DNA from: Paenibacillus oryzisoli
GTDB taxonomy: Bacteria; Bacillota; Bacilli; Paenibacillales; NBRC-103111
Direction: 5' to 3'
DNA: 38,849 bases
Assembly (NCBI RefSeq): GCF_001653565.1
Contig: NZ_LYPB01000089.1
Coordinates: 1-38,849, forward strand
Part shown: positions 18,901 through 26,251 of the stretch, piece by piece
Numbering within the stretch: position 1 is the first letter of the stretch
How the letters are laid out: each line of letters begins with the position of its first letter
The notes under the pieces: generated by a model
Seen by the model: the letters and a program-made list of their open reading frames with translations, nothing else
What the model was told of the DNA's origin: nothing
Databases searched by the model: none
Program-made: the position numbers and the translations under genes

Positions 18901-19708
18901 CTTGCATGCCTGGGGTATTATAGGAATAAATAGAGGCCTCGTATTCTTTTCCACCCGTAATCGGTATGACCTGACTGCGCAGATCAACGGATATTGTAGT
19001 ATCAGGATCCGTTAACTGCACGCTGTAGACACCGCTGTGAACCGTAGTCGTAGACGGTGCTATCGTCGTCCATGCCCCGCTCCAATCCCCCCAGCCAACA
19101 GGTCTTCCATTCGTGATTTGCTCAAATCCGCTGTTTTTAGGGGGGATGACCTCACCAAACGCAGCATCATCAAAATAGGAAGTGCCTACATCTGCTTTAC
19201 CGGAATAAAGCCTCAATACGGCATACGCAGCAGTAGCAGGCGCAACTTGAGAAACATAGAGAGACTTCCACTGGCTCACGGTTGAATTCGTGTCTCTAGG
19301 CGCCACGAGCGAAACGTTGCTCGCATTAAAAAACTCGAGATAGAGATATGTACCACCTGTTTTACCCGGATTATTATAAGAATAGATAGAGGCCTCGTAT
19401 TCCTTGCCGACCGTCACCGGAATCCTCACGCTGCGCAAGTCAACAGATGTCGTCGTACTGTCTGGATCGAATACCTGTACACTGTAAACGCCGCTGTGTA
19501 CCGTCGTCGTAGACGACGAGATCCCCGTCACGTTCCAATCCGTCCAGCTGGCAGGCTTTCCATTCGAACCTACTTGCTCGAATCCGCTGTTAAGGAGCAC
19601 AGACGGTGAATCCGCACGCGCCTTGACAGGAAATACGCCAAGCACAGAAAAAACCATTAACAACGACAAACATGCAGCAATCCATCGCCGCGATTTACTC
19701 CGATACAT
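12905..19708 (-). CDS. Giant secreted heparinase II/III-like polysaccharide lyase with four N-terminal repeats and three SLH domains
   Basis: The 2267-residue protein begins with a Sec signal peptide ending near ARA-DS (about residue 33). Four tandem beta-sandwich modules of ~150 residues follow (about 38-188, 192-345, 348-505, 510-655), each starting with NSGFE/NGDME/NGAFE and ending in TSYFDD or TTYFDD, like CBM4/9-type carbohydrate-binding modules. A helical toroid domain (about 680-1200; NESSPGYNLLWL) and a heparinase II/III-type beta domain (HGHRDTLNIGMHAFG, about 1335-1350, then SHNTVNVD) suggest uronic-acid polysaccharide cleavage by beta-elimination. A Gly/Pro/Ser linker, a further beta-rich region, and three SLH domains (last ~180 residues; FEDLNNHWAKSAVE) anchor it to the cell wall. 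A TTG one codon upstream (19711) has better spacing to AGAGG, so either start is possible. The substrate is unknown. Confidence 0.88.
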   Translation of the reverse strand: MYRSKSRRWIAACLSLLMVFSVLGVFPVKARADSPSVLLNSGFEQVGSNGKPASWTDWNVTGISSSTTTVHSGVYSVQVFDPDSTTTSVDLRSVRIPVTVGKEYEASIYSYNNPGKTGGTYLYLEFFNASNVSLVAPRDTNSTVSQWKSLYVSQVAPATAAYAVLRLYSGKADVGTSYFDDAAFGEVIPPKNSGFEQITNGRPVGWGDWSGAWTTIAPSTTTVHSGVYSVQLTDPDTTISVDLRSQVIPITGGKEYEASIYSYNTPGMQGSSHLYLDFLNAAGASITSVTPRDTNSTTGQWKQLFVSQVAPADAVSVRLRLYSGKGDMGTSYFDDVTFKEVISNPNILLKNGDMEMLANSMPRFWTSLYGGDIAASQVRKHSGDNSLRITDADASNGFGVRSQLIPVTPGVNYQAEAFAYNESGSPTVFLEFWNDASTNTANNISNVLATGSTLNAWKPIRASGVAPAGAKYASVRLWSGAANVGTTYFDDVSFSETPPDASANLNNGAFEKLDNTRPSQWRAVDGAVEIANAPVYEGTHSVKVTNTAGQKSALRSHLISVSPEMTYTSGVSAFASGGTAKLELEFWDADKVFLSSQSQTGVSGNVWEPITLTSATPGQAAYVSLRLGTSETTGGTVYFDSATFIRSGTVTNSKTRTTLYSTEKVTAARQNVAQLQWAKSMKDAAVSKADTYLAKGLDFLWDAIPGQTLPRSYAVNQALGSPVTGKAVEQFGNYPYQANPLNEPWKIIDPSSGYKFPTNDFGAFYNSGLDEHGMFRPELADRSLLVNTLYPEKGPTWGVDDGLGWVDDQGNRYTFIAYYVHWFVWYRENSLITQALVAFRDAYLYTGDVKYARAGTIMLDRVADMYPEMDVSKYDRAAFINSWGKSVGQGKVVGGIWETENIKTYLSAYDAFFPAMDDPATIQFLQQKAVDKRNTNAKNSGSAIRRNIEDGIVKQVFPAVKKTQILGNDGMHQSALAMAAVVYDTLPDTKEWLDFIFQTGEVLFNPTRLTGGNILNSLVANVDRDGNGNESSPGYNLLWLQTHRMTADILEGYDLYPGADLYQNVKFQKMFSAMNPLLLSEKYTANIGDTGRTGNPFLVYRMSDLVKAFDKYGDPIYAQLIYFMNNNTTDGIHTDVFAANPNAIADRIQAAIGQYGLLDLKSINESGYGFTALRDGESPDVTYGTRLGFGGMTVSAQSKPLKFVEESGSVLMEATQNGEMATFEFDVPQTDDYDLDILAIKASASGIYRVSIDGQFVKDLDFYGEDSSSYMTLTRLNLTQGTHQIAFVGNGKNTSSSGYTMGIRVLSLLNEDARVLRDAQTVARNTLRDVWMFYGRDSTHGHRDTLNIGMHAFGLDLSPDLGYPEYADNVDMHRAQWVVNTISHNTVNVDARKQNENVAAADPKHFDSTDLVKLIDVESSDVYPQTSLYKRTTAMIKADEENSYTVDLFRVKGGNDHYFSFHGADGTVSTEGLNFTAQPTGTYAGTNVAYAQRYDDIDGPLYMGSGFQYLKNVERDASPSEQFSIDWNVKDTWNVYGQGSGAATNVHLRLTMLGNVDDVAMADGVPPTNKVGNPATLRYMIAHRNGTNLDSLFTSIIEPYRGERFITSITPLVVKDGSQVAPDSEVRAVRVTLQNGRTDYIISSLDETKAYSVELPDADYTLAFKGFLGVYSVQDDGKVNTYLHDGSYLRKGDEDGQEQVGAIIGTVTSFTQTLSQHNEIIVEIAGLADLPADLVGKSVIIQNDGVGNAAYTIQGVTMVDDTHLKLDIGDITLVRSYKDPNDFSKGFMYNIAAGASFRIPLTYTSSQNASVDPPVDGGSGGNPGNTPDDTSGGTPGGVSGGISSGGQASAGQSFQIHPSGTQITNIIAGFEKTADGRTIASRVIEEAAFLKAAEALQDGKQTIVVEVQDVEAGAKIHLPASAVSAAQSKAPNAWLRLQQDILTINLPLASVDVNELSKKLGAKAEDIQLTLSVSPVASTTASVLQEYAEQAGVKPVAGLIEITLNAEAGGRQTSVGDFNGAYATGTFNVTGATDTKKLTAVSVDPLTGQLRFLPAIITVTGNTAQVTVKMKTTGIITIVESNKSFEDLNNHWAKSAVELLASKLVIQGTTTNEFAPQAQISRAQFAVLLARALSLPQGEAGTYSDIQSSDWFAGEVAAATQAGIIDGFDNGTFQPDANITREQAAVMITRVLKLLDKKPTETSKGLSAFTDSGQISSYAKNAVADAVNAGIINGVTDRAFVPGENATRAEAAVMLIRLLQYVAFINN

Positions 19709-19740
19709 CAATCATCATTCCTCTCTGATTCTTATGATTA

Positions 19741-19754
19741 AGTAAGCGTTTACA
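19741..19754 (-). promoter_or_regulatory. Catabolite-responsive element (CcpA site)
   Basis: The minus-strand sequence TGTAAACGCTTACT matches the CRE consensus TGWAARCGYTWNCW at every position. It lies 33 bases upstream of the SLH lyase start and just downstream of a TATAAT -10, a position suited to roadblock repression by CcpA. Glucose repression of the lyase is inferred. Confidence 0.8.
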
Positions 19755-19769
19755 TTAGTGATGTTGCTA

Positions 19770-19775
19770 ATTATA
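19770..19775 (-). promoter_or_regulatory. Likely -10 element of the SLH lyase promoter
   Basis: The minus strand shows TATAAT preceded by GCTG. No convincing -35 lies 16-18 bases upstream (TAGTTT at 17), so the promoter may be weak or activator-dependent. The CRE at 19741-19754 would sit at about +9 to +22. Confidence 0.45.
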
Positions 19776-19840
19776 CAGCCGCTACGGTTCACAAACTATG
19801 CGTTCATTTCAATAAAGTGTGGACAAATTCAACAAGAAAA

Positions 19841-19872
19841 ACCGCCCCACGACATCATTGTCGAGAGACGGT
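19841..19872 (-). terminator. Intrinsic terminator of the U32 peptidase gene
   Basis: On the minus strand ACCGTCTCTCGACA pairs with TGTCGTGGGGCGGT around an ATGA loop, with G-U pairs and one mismatch, followed by TTTTTCTT. It lies 28 bases after the stop of the U32 gene. Confidence 0.8.
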
Positions 19873-19900
19873 CTACAAATCATGCTATAACTATAGTTGC

Positions 19901-22453
19901 CTATTTCACCAAAGTACCTTTGGTTACGCCCAGCTGGTTCGTCGCCTTCAGAGAACGCCACACTTGTGTGCCACTAATTTGGCCATCGATCGCTTGGCGA
20001 TACAAATCAAGAATTTCCGTTACTTTCTCCGGTGTCTCTTCCAAGAACTCAACACGGAACGAGCGGATGCCCAGATCCATGAAGTGGTTCAAATACTCCG
20101 CACCGGACTGATCTATCGCGTTGTAAACGGTATTCCGGCAACCTTCATCTACGCGAACAGGATGAGACATCCCAACACGGTCCTGCAAGGATACGCGCTT
20201 CTCTTCGCATGGACGTCCACAGTTCGTGAAATCCGTGCCTTCACTCAGGAAGGTACAGTATACGCAGTGTTCGGTGTGGAACATTGGCATATGTTGATGA
20301 ATGACGACTTCGAGCTTGGAGGTTTCCGAACGGCGAAGCAAGTCAACCATCTGCTGAATGTTCAAGTCATACGAAGGCGTAACCTTGGAAAGCCCAGCAG
20401 CCAAGAACAAATCTGCTGCCTTATGGTTGGCGATATTCAATGAGAAATCACCGATCAGCTGCGGTTGTGGGGCATCCGGATTCTCAAAGCGGTGCTTCAA
20501 GAAATAATAGGCTGCGCCTGTATTCCGAATCAGAACCGCATCTGGCTTCAGTTTGAGTATATTGTTAAAATAGCCCGTTTCCCCTGGCATATGAATCCGT
20601 GGCGTAACGAGGGCGATTTTGCGCCCAGCGGCATGAACGGCTTCGACAGCGGCAGGGAACTGCTTAATAAATTCAAAATCAGCGTAGATCAATCCGACGT
20701 CCGTTGTCGTTAGTACGGCCTTAACCTGATCCAGGTTACGGCATAGTGCCGTCAACTCGACTGCGCTGCGATCCGCGGGCGATAGGACAGGTGCATTGGC
20801 CGCGGTAACAGCCGCGTGATGCTCCGTTACAGCAGCCGGCACGTCGTCGTACACGCCGACTTCCCGCTTGATGTACGCGCGTGGCTTCTGCCGCTCGTCT
20901 TCCATCAGCTCCACAGCCATGCGGCGCATGCTGTTCAGCTCACGCATCGGCACGATCAACGCACCGTCGAGCTGGACATCCAGCTCGGCAAGCTCATAAA
21001 TCGTGCCGCCAAGGCGACCGAACTGCTCCGTGAAGAGCTGTTCATCCATCGGTCTTTTCTCCGCTTGAACTAGCGGAAGCTCGGATTGTACGAAGACGGT
21101 ATGACCGCCGCGTATGTCCGTCCACCAGCTCTTGAGCGTCTCGCCAAGGACGCCGGTTACTTTCACGCTTACCGGGAATGTCCGGTAAGGCTTATCGGTC
21201 TCGAACGTCTGGCGCAGACGTTTGTCGAGCGCAGGATCATTCGTCTTCCAGATGCGATCGCCCACGTGCAGACGGCCAAGTTCAACATCGTTGCGGCCCA
21301 TGACGATTTCGATCAAGCCACCCTCGGCTTCGCCTTCGAGTTTCTCTCCCTTGCGGCGCAAATCGTAGATGCGCCCGCCTTCTTCCTTCTTCGTCGGATC
21401 CCCGGCGTCGAATACCAAACCATCACCGCGCTTCAGCGGCGCTTCCAGCTCACAGATCACGGCATCTCGCAGAATCTGCTTGATGCGGCCTACGAACACC
21501 CCACGACTTTTCGGAAACGTGCCGTCAACCAACTGCTTGTTGTTCGTCCCTTGCAGGAACCCAACGGTAAATCCGCGTGAGAAGCTCTGCTGAAGCTCAC
21601 GCACTTCTTCCTTAGACGGTCGAGCATCCTGCCCGTCGAAATAACGATCGATCGCGCGACGATATTTGCTCACGACATTGGCCACATATTCAGGGGTCTT
21701 GAGACGCCCTTCAATTTTAAAAGAACGAACACCCGCTTCAATCAGCTCAGGCACGATTTCAATCGCCGCCAAATCCTTTGGCGACAACAGATAAGTCACG
21801 TCACCCATCGGTTTATGCTCACCGTCGACCATGAGATCGTACGGCAAACGGCATGCCTGTGCGCATTCTCCGCGGTTCGCCGAACGGCCTCCCCACATTT
21901 CGGAAGTTAAGCATTGTCCCGAATAGGATACACAAAGCGCACCATGCACGAAGACTTCCATCGGAAGCTTCGCTTGATCGCCGATTTGTTTAATTTGTTT
22001 CAAGTTATTCTCACGACCCAGAACGACACGCTCGATATCGAACGGCTTCGTAAACTCAACCGCTTCTGGCGATGTAATCGTCATCTGCGTTGAACCGTGA
22101 ATCGGGAAATCGGGTGAGATTTCACGAATCATTTTGACCAAGCCCAAATCCTGCACGATCACCGCATCTACACCTGCATCAACACACGCATCAATCAGCT
22201 GCTTCGCATCATTCAACTCTTCCTCGAATACGAGAATGTTAAACGTCAAGAAACCTTGAACACCATATAGATGAAGGAACGACATAATATCCGGCAATTC
22301 TGCCATCGTAAAGTTATGCGCTCTCGCTCTCGCATTAAATTTCTCCACACCAAAAAACACAGCATCCGCCCCATTGGCAACCGCCGCTCGCAAACAATCC
22401 CAATCCCCCGCAGGGGCCAATAATTCTACATCTTCTCTGCGTATCGTACGCAT
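19901..22453 (-). CDS. U32 family peptidase / RlhA-like RNA hydroxylation protein with DUF3656
   Basis: The 850-residue protein has the U32 domain (ELLAPAGDWDCLRAAVANGADAV is its hallmark start, then RARAHNFT, HGSTQMTI, VHGALCVSYSGQC) with cysteines near 174, 181, 197 and 201 in the spacing of the family's iron-sulfur ligands. A DUF3656-like region follows, and the C-terminal part contains HTEHCVYCTFLSEGTD and a GRPCEEKR block seen in long U32 proteins. Although annotated as collagenase-like peptidases, members such as E. coli RlhA and TrhP act in 23S rRNA or tRNA hydroxylation, so an RNA modification role is more likely. The ATG at 22453 is chosen because AAAGGA lies nine bases before it; an upstream TTG (22477) is unsupported. 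Confidence 0.92.
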   Translation of the reverse strand: MRTIRREDVELLAPAGDWDCLRAAVANGADAVFFGVEKFNARARAHNFTMAELPDIMSFLHLYGVQGFLTFNILVFEEELNDAKQLIDACVDAGVDAVIVQDLGLVKMIREISPDFPIHGSTQMTITSPEAVEFTKPFDIERVVLGRENNLKQIKQIGDQAKLPMEVFVHGALCVSYSGQCLTSEMWGGRSANRGECAQACRLPYDLMVDGEHKPMGDVTYLLSPKDLAAIEIVPELIEAGVRSFKIEGRLKTPEYVANVVSKYRRAIDRYFDGQDARPSKEEVRELQQSFSRGFTVGFLQGTNNKQLVDGTFPKSRGVFVGRIKQILRDAVICELEAPLKRGDGLVFDAGDPTKKEEGGRIYDLRRKGEKLEGEAEGGLIEIVMGRNDVELGRLHVGDRIWKTNDPALDKRLRQTFETDKPYRTFPVSVKVTGVLGETLKSWWTDIRGGHTVFVQSELPLVQAEKRPMDEQLFTEQFGRLGGTIYELAELDVQLDGALIVPMRELNSMRRMAVELMEDERQKPRAYIKREVGVYDDVPAAVTEHHAAVTAANAPVLSPADRSAVELTALCRNLDQVKAVLTTTDVGLIYADFEFIKQFPAAVEAVHAAGRKIALVTPRIHMPGETGYFNNILKLKPDAVLIRNTGAAYYFLKHRFENPDAPQPQLIGDFSLNIANHKAADLFLAAGLSKVTPSYDLNIQQMVDLLRRSETSKLEVVIHQHMPMFHTEHCVYCTFLSEGTDFTNCGRPCEEKRVSLQDRVGMSHPVRVDEGCRNTVYNAIDQSGAEYLNHFMDLGIRSFRVEFLEETPEKVTEILDLYRQAIDGQISGTQVWRSLKATNQLGVTKGTLVK

Positions 22454-22505
22454 GGCAGCAAATCCTTTCAATATCAACCTCGGTGATCCTCAAACTCTTC
22501 TCTTT

Positions 22506-22514
22506 AGTGTAACA
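22506..22514 (-). promoter_or_regulatory. Possible extended -10 promoter of the U32 gene
   Basis: The minus strand reads TGTTACACT, an extended -10 (TG-n-TACACT), about 50 bases upstream of the U32 start. No good -35 is visible, as is often seen with extended -10 promoters. Confidence 0.4.
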
Positions 22515-22602
22515 GAAACGATAGGTAGGAATCTAGGGCAGGGGAATAACTACGCCTAAAGCCAATATCCGACAATCCAATCCGTTTCCATGCCTTTAGA
22601 AG

Positions 22603-22632
22603 TTAACAAACGTACCCAATGAATGCTATAAT
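22603..22632 (+). promoter_or_regulatory. Strong promoter of the dlt-like operon
   Basis: A -35 TTAACA (22603-22608) and an extended -10 TGCTATAAT (hexamer 22627-22632) have an 18-base spacer. The predicted transcript starts near 22639. This lies downstream of two in-frame ATG codons (22619 and 22631), so translation of the first gene must begin later, at the TTG at 22682. Confidence 0.75.
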
Positions 22633-22681
22633 GGCAAGGATAGTGAGCTATATTAACCATTCTAGCAATCGAGGGATCCCT

Positions 22682-25600
22682 TTGAATTTGTCGAAAATTC
22701 GTGTAACCCAACTACTAATCGGGTTAATCCTTGGCTTCTTAGTCATCGTGCTAATCCTTCTATTTTTGCCAAAAGTCGAGGAAACTAAGCTTCTATACGC
22801 AACGAACGGGGATGCTTACGATACCGCTGCTTATAGTAATTTTGATCAGACCTTGCAAGTAGGTGTTCAGATTGATAGAGAAAGCTTAAGCTCTATGTCG
22901 GTCCGCCAGCTAGGCTCCTATGATGCACTATATTTGGATCCAGGGCTAGCCCAAGATGCGGCATGGTCCCAACAAGTGAATAAGCTAATTACATTCGTGA
23001 AGCAGGGCGGACATTTATTGTTGGAAAATGAGTTTGCCGAACGGTTTCCGCTAGATTTCCTCGGTGCTGCTGGGCTTGTTGATTTGAAAAAGATGCCGTC
23101 GAGCAAATTCGGCTCACTGTTGTTATCAGGCGATTCGCTGACTCTCAGCTATCCGCAGGTACCTGTTAATTTACAGGGCATTCAACAAACGTTTCAATTA
23201 TTTACAACCAATTATCTTAAACATAACACGATGGAAGATATGCCCGGGTTTCAACTGGGGTATGGCTTCAGTCCTTCCACTGGACAAACGATTGTAAGCA
23301 TGGCTAACCCTTCTGATTTGAATAAGCCTATCTCTCTGGTCATGCAAAATCGCATCGGCAAAGGTGCCGTGCTCATCAGCAGTAATTTCCTGCCGAATCG
23401 TTACTTCCCTACCGGCTTCGATATGAAGAGTGGTTTTGATCCAAAATTAGGCTTTGCTCAACTTGCAGAGAAATACCAAGCGGCAAGCAAACCCACACCC
23501 GGAACGACTTACTTCAATAAAAGAGCGTTGCCGATCGAGCCGTATTTTAACTTCGCTTGGGCGGCGGCTAACATGCAGTATCGCAGTGAGCTGCTCGCTT
23601 ATGTCTCGAAAGAAACACTGGGTTATAGCGTGAAAAAGAGTTTGGGCCCTTATGGACGGCCAGCAATGGCGTTCCAGAACCATTTCGAGGCGATGCCGTC
23701 AATCGGGCAAAAGGACGGCATCGCTTGGGCGGAGAAGCTGAAGGAGTATAACGAGGTTCCCTCGTTTACACTCGTGCGCAGCGCCTTCTACTGGGGTGAA
23801 TGGCGCGAGAGCGTGACGGTGCAGCTCAACACGGGAACGAACGCGAAGCCGTCGTTCGTCGGGGAGCTGCCTGGCTCCGGCTACGCGAGCGGCTTGCATG
23901 TGATGGCTGCCGGCATTCCTCTGCGGCAAGCCACGTACGGGCCGTATCGCGATCTGGCGAGCGCGATTGAACTGCCCTACCGCGCGTACCCAGCCGCGGC
24001 GGATCTGAACGGCGACGGCCGCATGGACTTCGTCGTCGGCAGCGCAGATGGATTCGTGTATGTCTACACGAATCAAGGTCGAGATGAGGCGGCTTACGTC
24101 AGCGAGCCGCCTCCGAAGGGCATGGCGCTGCCCGACACGTTCGGCGCGCCAGTGAAGTTGCTGCTGGAGAGCGGCGCGCCGCTCCAGCTCAGCCCTTACA
24201 GTGCCGTTCACGCCGCCGACGTGAACGGGGATGGCCGCACGGACCTCGTCGTCTCGGACGAGTCCGGCGGGGTGTGGCTCCTGCCGCAGCTCGCGAGCGG
24301 CAGGTTCGGCAAGCCCGCGGCAATGCTCGCGGGCGGTACCCCGCTGCAGCTGCCCGGAGGGCCTGCAGCGCCGGCCGTCGCCGACGTGAACGGCGACGGC
24401 AAGCTCGACCTCGTCCTAGGCGCAGCCGATGGACGAGTGTGGCTGTATCAGGGCCGCAGCGAAGCGGCCCTGGATCTGAACGGAGGCAGCGCGATCATCA
24501 CGCTGCCGAACAAGGCCACGCACGCCGCGCCAGCGGTGCGTGATATGAATCAAGACGGCCGACTAGATCTCGTGGTCGGCAGCAGCGATGGGGACCTCCA
24601 AGTGTTCACCCAAGAAACCGGTGGCGCTTGGGCAGATTCGGGCCCCCTCGAAGGGACAACCTTAAACCAAGTCGGCAACCATGCTTTGGTTGCTGGACAT
24701 TATTCCGTCCCGCTTTGGCTGGACCTCAACCATGATGGCACTGACGATCTTATTGTGGGCGGTATCGAATTCGGATCTCCTGTGTCGATCGATAACCCGC
24801 ACTTTCCTTATAAATCGGAATTAAATGAATTTATTGCGTATGCCAAAGACCAGCATTTAGAACTAAATCCGCATACATTTGTGCATAATTTTAAGAGTAC
24901 TGATGACGAGAGAATTGAGTTCAACCTGCATCAACAGGCCTTCGATAAGCTTGGTATTCCATGGTTACATCCTGGAACGAACCAGCACACCTGGCGCATT
25001 AATAACGAAGATCACGATCAGACCCTGCTTACCGAGAAAGCCCAAGGCATGTGGTACAACTTCGGATTCTTACCATCGGAGTCACCTGTGCTCGCTCGTC
25101 CAGAATCGATCTGGTCGCTTCCCTTCCTATTGCAAGACCAACAAGGAAAGACCGATGCGACGATGCTCATTCATGCGCCTACGCCCGTCCTACGGCCTGC
25201 TGGCGATTATGCGAACACGGATGTGTTCGAATCTATGGTTAAGCTCGATATGCCGATTGATTATTTCGAACATATTGAATACCATTTTCCTGAGCCTCAG
25301 AAAATTGCTAATTTAACGGAATTCGCCGAATACTTTGACAAGCTTCGCACGAAGCATGATTATAACTTTATGTCCGAAACACAGATGGCCAAATCGTTCT
25401 TAACCGCTATGCAAAGCGATGTGAAAATCAGCCAATCCTGGGGTTCCTACCTTTGGGACAGACTGAAAGATCAACTAAGTGGCGGCAGTCCGCATTTCCA
25501 TGCTACGCTGTCGGTTGATTCATCTGGTGTATCTAGTTTATCCGAGGAGTATACGAACACCTTAGGGGTCATCATCGAGAAGGGTGATAAACTAGCCCTC

Positions 25601-25945
25601 TATTCCCTGAAAAGTGATTCCAACATCTACACGACGATTGAAAACAAGTTATACCTTGGATTAGCTTCACATACCAAGATTCGAGTTGGTCCATCTCCAC
25701 AAGAGTTCCATGTTGTCCGTTCAAATGTTCCTTTGACCCTTACAAGTGAAGGTAGTACGCATCAGTTGAAGCTTGAATCAGCAGGTATGCAGCAAATTAA
25801 ATTCTTTAGTCCTACGGAGCTCAAGTTCAGTACTTCTGATGGTACGAAAGTTGTTTATGATGCAGCTACGATGACTTACACACTGACTCGATACGGGGAC
25901 GTGACCACACTTACTTTTACCGGCCCTGTCGCGAATGCGCAGTAA
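22682..25945 (+). CDS. Membrane-anchored FG-GAP/VCBS-repeat protein, first gene of the dlt-like operon
   Basis: The TTG at 22682 is chosen because GAGGG lies six bases upstream and the promoter at 22603-22632 rules out earlier ATGs; the product has 1087 residues. One membrane helix (LLIGLILGFLVIVLILLF) leaves the rest extracytoplasmic. A first domain (about 40-430) contains GGHLLLENEFAERFPLDFLG, resembling a GATase-like or trehalose-utilisation fold. Five FG-GAP blades follow, with calcium-type motifs DLNGDGRMD, DVNGDGRTD, DVNGDGKLD, DMNQDGRLD and DLNHDGTDD near residues 440, 512, 567, 620 and 680. After them HTFVH (about 731-735) resembles the H(S/T)xxH metal motif of NodB-type polysaccharide deacetylases. 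I suggest, weakly, a deacetylase-like fold interrupted by a propeller. Its role may be to bind or trim the acceptor polymer. Confidence 0.8.
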   Translation: MNLSKIRVTQLLIGLILGFLVIVLILLFLPKVEETKLLYATNGDAYDTAAYSNFDQTLQVGVQIDRESLSSMSVRQLGSYDALYLDPGLAQDAAWSQQVNKLITFVKQGGHLLLENEFAERFPLDFLGAAGLVDLKKMPSSKFGSLLLSGDSLTLSYPQVPVNLQGIQQTFQLFTTNYLKHNTMEDMPGFQLGYGFSPSTGQTIVSMANPSDLNKPISLVMQNRIGKGAVLISSNFLPNRYFPTGFDMKSGFDPKLGFAQLAEKYQAASKPTPGTTYFNKRALPIEPYFNFAWAAANMQYRSELLAYVSKETLGYSVKKSLGPYGRPAMAFQNHFEAMPSIGQKDGIAWAEKLKEYNEVPSFTLVRSAFYWGEWRESVTVQLNTGTNAKPSFVGELPGSGYASGLHVMAAGIPLRQATYGPYRDLASAIELPYRAYPAAADLNGDGRMDFVVGSADGFVYVYTNQGRDEAAYVSEPPPKGMALPDTFGAPVKLLLESGAPLQLSPYSAVHAADVNGDGRTDLVVSDESGGVWLLPQLASGRFGKPAAMLAGGTPLQLPGGPAAPAVADVNGDGKLDLVLGAADGRVWLYQGRSEAALDLNGGSAIITLPNKATHAAPAVRDMNQDGRLDLVVGSSDGDLQVFTQETGGAWADSGPLEGTTLNQVGNHALVAGHYSVPLWLDLNHDGTDDLIVGGIEFGSPVSIDNPHFPYKSELNEFIAYAKDQHLELNPHTFVHNFKSTDDERIEFNLHQQAFDKLGIPWLHPGTNQHTWRINNEDHDQTLLTEKAQGMWYNFGFLPSESPVLARPESIWSLPFLLQDQQGKTDATMLIHAPTPVLRPAGDYANTDVFESMVKLDMPIDYFEHIEYHFPEPQKIANLTEFAEYFDKLRTKHDYNFMSETQMAKSFLTAMQSDVKISQSWGSYLWDRLKDQLSGGSPHFHATLSVDSSGVSSLSEEYTNTLGVIIEKGDKLALYSLKSDSNIYTTIENKLYLGLASHTKIRVGPSPQEFHVVRSNVPLTLTSEGSTHQLKLESAGMQQIKFFSPTELKFSTSDGTKVVYDAATMTYTLTRYGDVTTLTFTGPVANAQ

Positions 25946-25992
25946 CCCTATTACATTACCCAAAACTTTCTTTGAACCAGGAGGCTTTCCCC

Positions 25993-26244
25993 ATGTCTAA
26001 TTTGTTAGATGAGCTTGAACAGCATATTCGGGAACGTTACGAAATTGCCGAGGACGATGATGATTTCGATGTTGATGTACATCTGTTCGATTATGGGTTT
26101 ATTGATTCCGTTGGGGCGACTGCACTCATCGCTCACATTGAGAAAACGTACAACCTGCAAGTAACGAACCAAGATTTGATGCTCTATCCGATGAACACGG
26201 TGAATGAAATTGCCGAATTTATTTCCAAGAAGACAGCGAGGTAA
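25993..26244 (+). CDS. Acyl/aminoacyl carrier protein (DltC-like)
   Basis: This 83-residue acidic helical protein carries the phosphopantetheine attachment site GFIDSVGATAL, with the modified serine near residue 39, preceded by LFDYG as in DltC-type carriers (LFxxGLLDSMG). It ends in the usual MNTVNEIAEFI helix. Its probable job is to carry an activated amino acid as a 4'-phosphopantetheine thioester. AGGAGG lies eight bases before the ATG; an in-frame ATG at 25972 lacks this. It follows the FG-GAP gene by 47 bases and precedes the ligase gene by seven bases, so it is almost certainly that enzyme's substrate. Confidence 0.92.
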   Translation: MSNLLDELEQHIRERYEIAEDDDDFDVDVHLFDYGFIDSVGATALIAHIEKTYNLQVTNQDLMLYPMNTVNEIAEFISKKTAR

Positions 26245-26251
26245 TGGACGC

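Noticed and set aside
22619..22681. Upstream ATG starts for the FG-GAP protein.
   Set aside because: They lie before the transcript start predicted from the extended -10 at 22627-22632, and have no ribosome binding site; the TTG at 22682 does.
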